Of a stretch of DNA of 47,451 nt, positions 18,595 through 27,200 are shown one piece after another (position 1 is the first letter of the stretch; every line of letters begins with the position of its first letter). Source of the DNA: an uncultured Nostoc sp. (GTDB lineage Bacteria; Cyanobacteriota; Cyanobacteriia; Cyanobacteriales; Nostocaceae); contig NZ_CALMFY010000106.1 of the NCBI RefSeq assembly GCF_937863485.1, positions 1 through 47,451 of the forward strand. The letters run 5' to 3'. The notes below the pieces were generated by a model that did not search any database, was not told the DNA's origin, and worked only from the letters and a program-made list of their open reading frames with translations. A program made the position numbers and the translations under genes.

Positions 18595-18711
18595 TACATA
18601 TACTTAGATTTTTTCACGCAATCAAATCGGATTGCTATAAGTTGCATTTACTGTTACTTACAGTTTAATCAATAGAGGAATCTGACTTGATTCTTGGTAA
18701 TAAAAAATAAA

Positions 18712-18821
18712 CTAGTACGCTACGGCGGAAATAGAGCAACCATTTAAAATCCCTAAAAAGCCCATTCCATAATACTTTTGACTTTTGATTTTTGATTTTG
18801 ACTTCCGCCTTGCGGTATTAG
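18712..18821. mobile_element. MITE-like element, copy 2 (110 bp)
   Basis: Colinear with 2320-2430, sharing the CTAGTAC and GGCGGAA left end, the GGAAATAGAGCAACCATTTA interior, a decayed run of TTTTGAC/TTTTGAT heptamers and the TTCCGCCTTGCGGTA right end. It lies 21 bp after the GAF gene's stop codon, in the spacer between lnt and GAF. It has no coding capacity. Confidence 0.75.
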
Positions 18822-18842
18822 GCATCCGTTTAGCTACTCCTG

Positions 18843-19313
18843 TTAACTAACGATTTTCCCGCTAATGGCCTCTCCAATCTCCATCAGTGTCTCTTCCTCT
18901 TCCGGAGTAAATTCGTAGGAAATCGGCTTGGCAATGCCCAAGGTACCATGCAATCGGCCATTCAGCATAAGCGGCACCGTGATCGAGCCTTTTACCTTGG
19001 TTTCTTTTGCCGAGGGTCTAGCCACTCCCAATTCGTCGGTTTGCAGGTTGCAAATCTGTACGGGTCGCTTGCGTTCAGCGGCGACACCGGCCATCCCTTT
19101 GCCGATAGGAATTACCGTCATTTTAGGCAACAGGAATTCCGGAATGCCTTGGTAAGCCTTTAGGTGCAACAACTGGCTGTCCTGATCGAGGGTATGGATG
19201 GTACCTGTAGAGCAGTCGAAAGCGGCCAGGATTTCGGTCAGCAGTCCGTTCCAGTCGATGGCAGACCCTTCGTCAGCCAAGGGAGCAAAAATGGATTTGG
19301 TATCTGAAGTCAT
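18843..19313 (-). CDS. Stand-alone GAF domain protein
   Basis: A 156-residue protein made of one GAF fold, a small-molecule or chromophore-binding sensor domain. Features are the LLTEILAAFDCSTGTIHTLD strand region, QLLHLKAYQGIPEFLLPKM, the GKGMAGVAAERKRPVQICNL helix, KGSITVPLMLNGRLHGTLGI and a final EEEETLMEIGEAISGKI helix. There is no bilin-binding Cys pattern and no output domain. I start at ATG 19311-19313; a TTG at 19364 would add 17 unusual residues. Base composition is richer in G+C than the neighbours (about 34 of 60 bases in 19021-19080), and HIP1 sites are absent, so transfer from another phylum is plausible. Confidence 0.82.
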   Translation of the reverse strand: MTSDTKSIFAPLADEGSAIDWNGLLTEILAAFDCSTGTIHTLDQDSQLLHLKAYQGIPEFLLPKMTVIPIGKGMAGVAAERKRPVQICNLQTDELGVARPSAKETKVKGSITVPLMLNGRLHGTLGIAKPISYEFTPEEEETLMEIGEAISGKIVS

Positions 19314-19364
19314 AGTGGTGGGAAATGGGGTCAAATGAACAATCGATGCTGTTGGCAAAGTCAA

Positions 19365-20150
19365 AAGTAGACAAAGTAGACAGGTATCCGGTAGAGTGTT
19401 ACCCTAAGATTACCTGTGTAGTAAGTGTTTCAGCATTAGCATAATTTTCTGTACGGTTGCTCATTTCACCCCTCTTCTCTATGGAAGACGCCAAGGGCAA
19501 ACGACAAATTTATATACGAGTATTTACGGGGATAATCACTACTCACATTTATCTTTAATCTACGCATTATATTAAAAAGCATTATTTATTCTTACTAGGC
19601 AAACTCAGTATAAATTACATTTAAATACTTGTTATTACTTTTTGTCTAAGTATAAATATTTATAACAAAAATAATCTTATCTCAAAGCCTGACAAAGTAA
19701 TATTAACTCTTTTAAACAATTATACGTATTATTTTTGAGAGCTTTCAGTGCTATTTTTAACTTTATTAATTGAATTACTGCTGTTATTTTTATTTTTTCA
19801 GTGTTTACAGAGTCTATTAATTTACCTTTGTTTTAAGTAAAATAACTGAGAAATAATTCCTGCATAAATTAATTTAACTAGTTTTTAATCAAAATTATAT
19901 AAACTTAAAAGTATAAAAAATTTAATTTACTCAAGTAATAACAAGCACACGCTTTATTCATAGTTGTGCTTTATGAAGTGGAGAAGGCAGGATGTAAACG
20001 GTGAATATCTGGAGCCTTCCTACTATGTTGGTAAAGATTTATCTTTACTTACCACATGGTTAAAAACTGGCGTTAACTTTTTTTATATGTAGTTATAAAG
20101 TTGACATTCACTTTTTCAAATGCAAGAAATTAATAAAATATGGATAAAGC
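19365..20150. other. AT-rich spacer before the two-partner secretion locus, no gene seen
   Basis: Very AT-rich, with long A/T runs between 19560 and 19960, and no reading frame with protein-like character. It separates divergent GAF and tpsB genes, so it should contain the promoter of the 20151-35192 cluster. I cannot identify a specific operator. No Shine-Dalgarno stands out before 20151. Confidence 0.5.
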
Positions 20151-21923
20151 ATGGCTATCATCAGACCGACACAAACACTAAGCACATCTCTAAATTTTCT
20201 CGTTAGGCTAAAATCTCTGACGTTTGTTCTAGCAGGAGTATTATGCAACTATCAGGATGTGATGTCTACGACGGGCTACGCCTACGCCCAAACTCCTGCT
20301 CCTCAGATGTATCGGTTAGAAGATGTTCCTGTTAGACCCTTACGGTCGGATGTATTGCCGCCATCAGATAATAATCAATTACTTCCTCCTCCAAAACTAC
20401 TAGAGCAACCAATTTCGGGACAGAATGATCCTAATGCCAGATTTCAGGTTGATCGCATTGAAGTAGTTGGCAGTACAGTTTTCAAACCAGAACAGTTGAC
20501 TGCTATCACAGCTCCTTTTGTTGGGCGGGAACTGACATTTATCGAGCTGTTGCAAGTCAAAGATGCGATCACGAAACTCTATGTTGATCATGGCTATGTA
20601 ACCACGGGGGCGTTGATTGTACCGCAGACAGTAGAAGCTGGGGTGATCAAAATTCAGGTGATTGAAGGTAGTCTGCAAGAAATCAAGATTATCGGCAATA
20701 GGCGATTGCGTACCCAATACATTCGCGATCGCATCCTACTTGGTGCCAAAACACCCTTGAACGTGCCGCACTTACTAGAAAAACTACAACTACTCCGCCT
20801 TGATCCGCAGATTCAAAACCTGTCAGCCGAGTTGCAAACGGGTGTGCATCCCGGAACTAGTGTATTGCTTGTCGAGGTTGAAGAAGCTAATACCTTTAAG
20901 CCAACAGTAACCCTAGATAATGGGCGATCACCGAGTGTGGGCAGTTTTCGCCGGGGAATAGATTTGCAAGAAGCCAATTTACTGGGCTTGGGCGACACCC
21001 TCAGCGTCGGATACGCCAACACCGATGGCAGTAATACAATCAATCTCAATTACACACTGCCGATTAATGCCCGCAATGGCACTGTATTCTTTGGTTTTAA
21101 CCAGGGATGGAACCGCGTTATTGAAAAACCATTCAGCGTCCTTGATATTCAGTCAAACACCCGGTCTTACGAATTGGGCTATCGCCAACCATTGGTGCAA
21201 AAGCCAACCCAAGAGTTGGCGATCGGGCTGTCATTCTCACGTCAGGAAAGCCAAACTGAGTTGGGTATTGATAATATTGGGCCATATAAATTGTCACCCG
21301 GTGCGGATGCGAACGGAAAAACCAATATTTCTGCCCTGCGCTTTTTTCAAGAATATACCCAGCGAAGTAACCAGTATGTATTTGCTGCGCGATCGCAATT
21401 TAGCTTTGGCGTAGATTGGTTCGATGCGAATGTCAGTCAGGATGAACCAGATAGCCGCTTTTTCGCTTGGCGGGGACAGGCGCAGTGGGTGCGACAGTTA
21501 GCACCGGACACTCTATTTTTAGCTAGGGGCGATTTCCAACTAGCAGCAGATTCATTAGTGCCCTTGGAGCAATTTGGCCTTGGTGGACAGCTAAGTGTAC
21601 GGGGCTATCGCCAAGACGCATTAATTACAGATAATGGCATGTTGTTGTCGGCTGAATTCCGGTTGCCCATTATTCGTGCTCCCAAGATTGGCGGAGTGCT
21701 GCAACTGACACCCTTCATTGACGTGGGCAAAGGCTGGAATGTCAAGGGCGAAAATCCATCGCCGAGTCTGTTGGTTGGTACCGGGTTAGGGCTGTTGTGG
21801 AAACAGGGCAATAATTTCTCAGTCCGTCTGGATTGGGGCATTCCTTTGACATCAGTCGAAGGTGACAAGCGATCGCTCCAGGAAAATGGGTTGTACTTCT
21901 CAATAGGTTATTCACCGTTTTAA
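20151..21923 (+). CDS. Two-partner secretion outer-membrane transporter (TpsB; ShlB/FhaC/HecB family)
   Basis: A 590-residue Omp85-superfamily protein that binds and exports a TpsA exoprotein across the outer membrane. A signal peptide is likely (cleavage near AYA-QTPAP, about residue 49). A Pro-rich segment follows, then two POTRA domains (about 95-245; FQVDRIEVVGSTVFKPEQL, and later IKIIGNRRLRTQYI), then a 16-strand barrel. The conserved lid-loop motif VRGY is at 483-486 in LGGQLSVRGYRQD. The chain ends IGYSPF, with the C-terminal Phe common to outer-membrane barrels. It is immediately upstream of two TpsA-like genes, its presumed substrates. Confidence 0.93.
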   Translation: MAIIRPTQTLSTSLNFLVRLKSLTFVLAGVLCNYQDVMSTTGYAYAQTPAPQMYRLEDVPVRPLRSDVLPPSDNNQLLPPPKLLEQPISGQNDPNARFQVDRIEVVGSTVFKPEQLTAITAPFVGRELTFIELLQVKDAITKLYVDHGYVTTGALIVPQTVEAGVIKIQVIEGSLQEIKIIGNRRLRTQYIRDRILLGAKTPLNVPHLLEKLQLLRLDPQIQNLSAELQTGVHPGTSVLLVEVEEANTFKPTVTLDNGRSPSVGSFRRGIDLQEANLLGLGDTLSVGYANTDGSNTINLNYTLPINARNGTVFFGFNQGWNRVIEKPFSVLDIQSNTRSYELGYRQPLVQKPTQELAIGLSFSRQESQTELGIDNIGPYKLSPGADANGKTNISALRFFQEYTQRSNQYVFAARSQFSFGVDWFDANVSQDEPDSRFFAWRGQAQWVRQLAPDTLFLARGDFQLAADSLVPLEQFGLGGQLSVRGYRQDALITDNGMLLSAEFRLPIIRAPKIGGVLQLTPFIDVGKGWNVKGENPSPSLLVGTGLGLLWKQGNNFSVRLDWGIPLTSVEGDKRSLQENGLYFSIGYSPF

Positions 21924-22063
21924 TCCAACAAGCTACTTCAGTAGTGCTGGGTGCTGAGAGAGTTATCAGTCCTGAAGAAGCACTCATTGCTCGGCACTGT
22001 TTTGGTGAATGTTAAGAGCAATTTAGGGAACCCTACTTATTAAGTATAAATAGAAACTGGACA

Positions 22064-24541
22064 ATGCAAACGACCTCTGTTGCTTTGGGTTTGGTAAATG
22101 GAATATTGACAGCTGGGATGCTCCTCGGGAGCGGCTTTGCCAATGCCCAGGTGACTCCCGACGCCACCCTGAACACCATCGTCTCCCAAAGTGGTAATAA
22201 CTTCACCATCACTAACGGTAGTGCCGCAGGTAGTAATCTGTTTCACAGCTTTCGTGAGTTTTCTGTTCCTACCGGTGGTTCAGCCACTTTTAATTTAATC
22301 AACACGCCCAATATCTCCACCATTTTCAGTCGTGTAACTGGGGGTAGTATTTCCCAGATTGATGGCGTAATTAAAACGATTAATAGCAGTAATCCCGTCA
22401 GTCTGTTTCTGTTCAATCCCAGTGGAATTATTTTCGGCGCAAATGCTCAATTGAATATTGGCGGCTCGTTTATTGGGACAACTGCCAACAGCATTAAATT
22501 TAGCGATGGTGCTGAGTTTAGCGCAATTGGTTCTCAAGCCGCCCCGTTGTTGAGTATCAATGTTCCCGTTGGTCTGCAACTGGGCAGCAATCCTGCACCA
22601 ATAACGGTTCAAGGTACAGGACACTCCTTGACCACGACCAATGCATTGGCTCTGCTTCCCATCACTCGGATTCCCAGTTCTACAGAACTGTCGGTACAGC
22701 CTGGAAAAACCCTAGCCTTGGTGGGTGGGAACCTAGATTTGAATGGGGCAACTCTGAGAGCCGAACAAGGGCGAGTAGAATTGGGCAGTGTGGGTAGCAC
22801 AGGGCTGGTCAGCTTGATGCCAAGCGCACAGGGCTATACGTTGGGGTATGGAAATGTGCAACGCTTTGGCGATATTCATCTGGCACAGCGATCGCTATTA
22901 GATATCAGCGGGGTGAATGCAGGTTCTGTGCAAGTTCAGGGTCAGCAAATTCAATTCACCGATGGCTCTCTAGTGCTGGCGCAGAATTTCGGCAATCTCC
23001 CTGGTGGTGACATTCGCTTTCAGGCTACGGAGGCAATTGATCTGATTGGTACAACACCCGATGCTAAGATTAAAGGCGGGGTGCGTAATGAAGCCTTTGG
23101 CATTGGAGCTAGTGGGAACATCAGCGTCATTACTCCCAGGCTGACCCTCAAGCAGGGAGCGGCATTAAATAACTTAACATTCGGAGTGGGTCCCAGTGGC
23201 AATATCCAGATCGAGGCAATGGCGATTGATATATCTGGCTTCTCACCCATTAATCCCGGTGTTGCTTCCAACATTAACACTACCACGCTAGGCACTGGGA
23301 ACGCTGGTAATGTTTTTGTCAATGGTAATAGTCTACTGGTGTCTAGCGGTGCCTCACTGTCTTCGGCTACCTTTGGCAGTGGCTCTGGCGGTAAAGTGAC
23401 GATTCGCAACACCAACACCACGGTGACGGGAGAAAGCCCCTCCGCAGTTTACAGCAACATTAGCTCAATTGCATTTGCAACCGGAAATACCAAAACCTTG
23501 ACACTAGATACTGCCAAATTGCAAATTCTGGATGGGGGAGTAGTTGCCGCCACCGCATTTTTTGCAGGTAATGGGGGAGATTTGAACATCAACGCTACCG
23601 AATCGATCGCAATCAGTGGTCAAAGTCAGACAAATAATAGCAGCATTAATGCGTCCAGCATCCGACTCGATCCGTCATTGCGGCAGCGATTCGGTTTGCC
23701 AGATATGCTAACAGCTAATGCAGGTACTGTGAGCATTACCACACCGAACTTAACGCTGACGGATGGCGGGACAGTCAGTGTTACCAATCAAGGCAGTGGA
23801 AATGGTGGCAATATTAACATCAATGCAGATACTATCCAATTAAAGAATAAAGGCTTTATCCAGGCCCAAACAGAATCCGGTAATGGTGGCAATATTACTT
23901 TACAAACCAAAAACCTGTTGTTTCTACGAGGCAATAGCCTGATTACCTCAACAGCTGGCGGTAATGGTAATGGGGGTAATATCACCATCAATGCACCGAT
24001 CATTGTCGGATTAAATAACAGTGATATTATTGCTAATGCAGTGCGAGGTCGTGGTGGTAATATTCAAATCACTACCCAAGGCATCTTTGGTCTGAAATTT
24101 CGTGACCAACTCACACCAGACAATGATATTACTGCAAGCTCCCAGTTAGGTGTGAATGGTAATGTGCAAGTCAATACCATTGGTATCGATCCAAATTCCG
24201 GTTTAGTGCAACTCCCAGCGAATATAACTAATCCATCGCAGCAAATAGCCACTGGTTGTTCTACAAACCAAGGCAGTCGCTTTGTGGCAACAGGACGGGG
24301 TGGTGTGCCGCAAAATCCCAATCAGCAAATAACGAGCGATCGCACCTGGGACGATGTGCGAGATTTATCTGCTTACCGAAAAACTGGCAATGTCACTCCC
24401 CAAACGCATGTATCACCAAAGGTTCTCGTTGAAGCCACTTCTTGGTACCGTAACGCTGATGGCAAAATTGAATTAATAGCGGCTCCATTTCCTACCTACG
24501 TGCAGCAATCATTAACCTGTGCTGCTTCAGCTAAAAGTTAA
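22064..24541 (+). CDS. TpsA-like haemagglutinin exoprotein, first paralogue
   Basis: A secreted 825-residue beta-helix protein, probably the substrate of the upstream TpsB. A signal peptide ends near GFANAQ (residue 29). The haemagglutination-activity/TPS domain (about 30-160) has NLFHSFREFSV (from 58) and FNPSGIIFGANAQLNI (117-132). The middle is Gly/Asn-rich right-handed beta-helix (GNGGNININAD-type rungs). The last 110 residues are a distinct module with IATGCSTNQGSRFVATGRGG, SDRTWDDVRDLSAYRKT and a Cys near the end (SLTCAAS). It is about the same length as the next gene and clearly duplicated with it. No Shine-Dalgarno is obvious. Confidence 0.9.
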   Translation: MQTTSVALGLVNGILTAGMLLGSGFANAQVTPDATLNTIVSQSGNNFTITNGSAAGSNLFHSFREFSVPTGGSATFNLINTPNISTIFSRVTGGSISQIDGVIKTINSSNPVSLFLFNPSGIIFGANAQLNIGGSFIGTTANSIKFSDGAEFSAIGSQAAPLLSINVPVGLQLGSNPAPITVQGTGHSLTTTNALALLPITRIPSSTELSVQPGKTLALVGGNLDLNGATLRAEQGRVELGSVGSTGLVSLMPSAQGYTLGYGNVQRFGDIHLAQRSLLDISGVNAGSVQVQGQQIQFTDGSLVLAQNFGNLPGGDIRFQATEAIDLIGTTPDAKIKGGVRNEAFGIGASGNISVITPRLTLKQGAALNNLTFGVGPSGNIQIEAMAIDISGFSPINPGVASNINTTTLGTGNAGNVFVNGNSLLVSSGASLSSATFGSGSGGKVTIRNTNTTVTGESPSAVYSNISSIAFATGNTKTLTLDTAKLQILDGGVVAATAFFAGNGGDLNINATESIAISGQSQTNNSSINASSIRLDPSLRQRFGLPDMLTANAGTVSITTPNLTLTDGGTVSVTNQGSGNGGNININADTIQLKNKGFIQAQTESGNGGNITLQTKNLLFLRGNSLITSTAGGNGNGGNITINAPIIVGLNNSDIIANAVRGRGGNIQITTQGIFGLKFRDQLTPDNDITASSQLGVNGNVQVNTIGIDPNSGLVQLPANITNPSQQIATGCSTNQGSRFVATGRGGVPQNPNQQITSDRTWDDVRDLSAYRKTGNVTPQTHVSPKVLVEATSWYRNADGKIELIAAPFPTYVQQSLTCAASAKS

Positions 24542-24611
24542 CTACAAATAAGGTTAGCAACAATTCCATTTTGGGAAACCTAACTACATAGCTCAAAATG
24601 GAGACGGGGTG

Positions 24612-27050
24612 ATGAGAGTAATTTCTGCTAGGTTCAGTTTGATCGGTGGAATGTTAATATGTGGGATTTGGAATAGTTGTGCAAATGCTCAAGTAATTAC
24701 CGATGGAACTCTCAATAGCACAGTATCCCAAAGCGGCAATAACTTCACCATTACCAACGGCAGTCGTGTCGGCAACAACCTGTTTCACAGCTTCAGCCAA
24801 TTCTCTATTCCTAGCAATGGTTCTGCATTCTTCAACAATGCCGCAGATGTGCAAAATATTTTTAGTCGTGTGACTGGGGGCAGTATTTCCCACATTGATG
24901 GTTTAATTACAGCCAACGGTAGCGCCAATCTTTTTTTACTTAACCCTAATGGAATCATTTTTGGTGCTAATGCCCAATTAAATATACGCGGTTCATTGAT
25001 TGCAACGACAGCTAATAGCATCAAATTTGCTGATGGGAGTGAATTTAGCGCCATTAATCCCCAAACTAACGCATTATTAAGTATCAATGTTCCCATTGGA
25101 CTGCAACTAGGTAATAATCCATCAGCGATACAAGTCCAAGGTACAGGACATTTAGATATCGAGAGCGATTTTGCTCCTGTGATTCGCAATCCTAGCCCAA
25201 CAAGATTGCAAGTACAGGCGGGAAAAACTTTGGCGTTAGTGGGTGGTAATCTGAATCTGAATGGCGCTACCCTGAGTGCCGAAACAGGGCATATAGAATT
25301 AGGTAGTCTGGGAGGTGCAGGATTAGTTAGTTTAGTGCCAACCACTCAGGGATATAAATTAGAGTATGGCAACGGGCAAAGCTTTAGTGACATTCAACTA
25401 GCACAAAAGTCACTATTAGATGTCAGTGGGGTAAATGCGGGTTCAGTTCAGCTTCAGGGACGAAATATTCGCTTGAGCGATGGTTCGTTAGTTTTAGCGC
25501 AGAATTATGGAAGTCTTCCTGGTGGAGACATTCGTTTTCAAGCATCAGAAGCCATCGATATCATTGGTGGAACATCTGCTACCACAAATCCGGGCGGGAT
25601 TCGCACTGATACCTTGAGTATCGGAACTGGTGGGAATATAAGTATCATCACTCCCCGGTTAACACTCCAACAGGGTTCAGGGATACAGAACTCAACATAC
25701 GGAGTAGCTGACAGTGGCAATATTCAGATTGAAGCGGCAGCAATAGAGATGTCCGGCTTCTCACCCCTGAAGCCCATTGCGACAAACATTGTCACTGGCA
25801 CATACGGTACTGGGTCAGCAGGTGATATCTCTATTAATGGGGATAGATTAATAATGTCTGGTGGAGCTTTATTGACTTCATATACATATGGCAGTGGCTC
25901 TAGTGGTAAAGTGACAATTCGCAATCAAGATACCACAGTTATGGGGAAAACCCCTTTTGAAATTGCTAGTAGCATTAGTATCAGTAGCTTTGCGACCGGA
26001 AATACAAAAGATTTGATCCTAGATACTGGGAAGTTACAAATCTTAGATGGAGGAGCAGTTGGTTCATTAGTATTTTATACTGGGAATGGAGGAAATGTCA
26101 GCATTAATGCTAGGGAGGAGATCGCAATTAGTGGTGTCAGTCCTAACACTTACAGTAGCCTCGGTTCATCTGTCATCCGTTCAAGTCCACTACTACTTAA
26201 GTTATTTGGCTTACAGGATGTACTGACGGGAAATGCTGGTAATGTTAGCATTACTACACAAAATTTGACACTCAAGGATGGCGGTATTGTAAGCGTTACC
26301 AGCCAAGGTAGTGGAAATGCTGGCAATCTCAACATCACCGCAGATCGCATCCAATTAAAAAATCAAGGCTCAATCCAAGCACAGACAGAATCTGGTAAAG
26401 GTGGCAACATCGGCTTACAAGTTGGTAAGTTGTTGCTGATGCGCGATCGCAGCAATATTAGTGCTACAGCAGGCGGTAACGGTAATGGAGGTAATATCAA
26501 TATCAATGCACCTATTATCGCCGGATTAGAGAACAGCGACATTATTGCTAATGCGGTGAAAGGTAGGGGGGGTAATATTCAAATCAGCACACAAGGGCTT
26601 TTCGGACTGAAGTTTCGTCCCCAACTGACATCAGAGAATGACATCACTGCTAGTTCCCAATTTGGGGTTAGCGGCACGGTTCAAGTCAATACCATTGGCA
26701 TTGATCCAAATTCTGGCTTAGTCGAATTACCAGCAAATGTAATTGATCCATCTCAGCAAATTGCCACAGGCTGCGCGGGTAGTGAAGGCAGTAGCTTTGT
26801 GGCAACAGGACGGGGTGGTGTGCCGCAAAATCCTCTTCAGCAAGTGACGAGCGATCACACTTGGTCTGATATCCGCGACATCTCTGCATACCGGAAAACC
26901 CAGAAAGTACAAGCACAAATACCCCAATCTCCTAAGGTTCTCGTCCAAGCTACTTCTTGGCGACGGAATGCACAGGGGAAAATTGAGTTAATTGCGGCTC
27001 AATCAGCCCATGTAGAACCATCTTTAACCTGTGCTGCGGTGTCAAATTAA
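24612..27050 (+). CDS. TpsA-like haemagglutinin exoprotein, second paralogue
   Basis: An 812-residue secreted beta-helix protein, colinear with the preceding gene over its whole length. The signal peptide ends near CANAQ. The TPS domain carries NLFHSFSQFSI and LNPNGIIFGANAQLNI. The helix rungs (SGNAGNLNITADRIQLKNQG and similar) and the C-terminal module (CAGSEGSSFVATGRGGVPQN, then SDHTWSDIRDISAYRKT, ending SLTCAAVSN) match the first copy. Differences are concentrated in the middle rungs, as expected when surface residues diversify. ATG at 24612 follows GGAG at 24599-24602; a GTG just before it is the alternative. The spacing of 70 bp suggests one operon. Confidence 0.9.
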   Translation: MRVISARFSLIGGMLICGIWNSCANAQVITDGTLNSTVSQSGNNFTITNGSRVGNNLFHSFSQFSIPSNGSAFFNNAADVQNIFSRVTGGSISHIDGLITANGSANLFLLNPNGIIFGANAQLNIRGSLIATTANSIKFADGSEFSAINPQTNALLSINVPIGLQLGNNPSAIQVQGTGHLDIESDFAPVIRNPSPTRLQVQAGKTLALVGGNLNLNGATLSAETGHIELGSLGGAGLVSLVPTTQGYKLEYGNGQSFSDIQLAQKSLLDVSGVNAGSVQLQGRNIRLSDGSLVLAQNYGSLPGGDIRFQASEAIDIIGGTSATTNPGGIRTDTLSIGTGGNISIITPRLTLQQGSGIQNSTYGVADSGNIQIEAAAIEMSGFSPLKPIATNIVTGTYGTGSAGDISINGDRLIMSGGALLTSYTYGSGSSGKVTIRNQDTTVMGKTPFEIASSISISSFATGNTKDLILDTGKLQILDGGAVGSLVFYTGNGGNVSINAREEIAISGVSPNTYSSLGSSVIRSSPLLLKLFGLQDVLTGNAGNVSITTQNLTLKDGGIVSVTSQGSGNAGNLNITADRIQLKNQGSIQAQTESGKGGNIGLQVGKLLLMRDRSNISATAGGNGNGGNININAPIIAGLENSDIIANAVKGRGGNIQISTQGLFGLKFRPQLTSENDITASSQFGVSGTVQVNTIGIDPNSGLVELPANVIDPSQQIATGCAGSEGSSFVATGRGGVPQNPLQQVTSDHTWSDIRDISAYRKTQKVQAQIPQSPKVLVQATSWRRNAQGKIELIAAQSAHVEPSLTCAAVSN

Positions 27051-27200
27051 TCAGTGGCGACGTTGGATAATGCATATTTCCTTTTTGGAGATGTCTAATA
27101 GATCCAAGTCATAAGTTGGGCAATATAAGTTTACTCATTCTTTAAGCACTTGTGCTGTGACTGATTTTTCAAAAGCTGTTATGAATCTTAGTAATTACTT

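Noticed and set aside
18493..18675. 60-codon + strand frame after lnt
   Set aside because: It lies over a palindrome and the 35-bp repeat; the peptide is repeat-derived.
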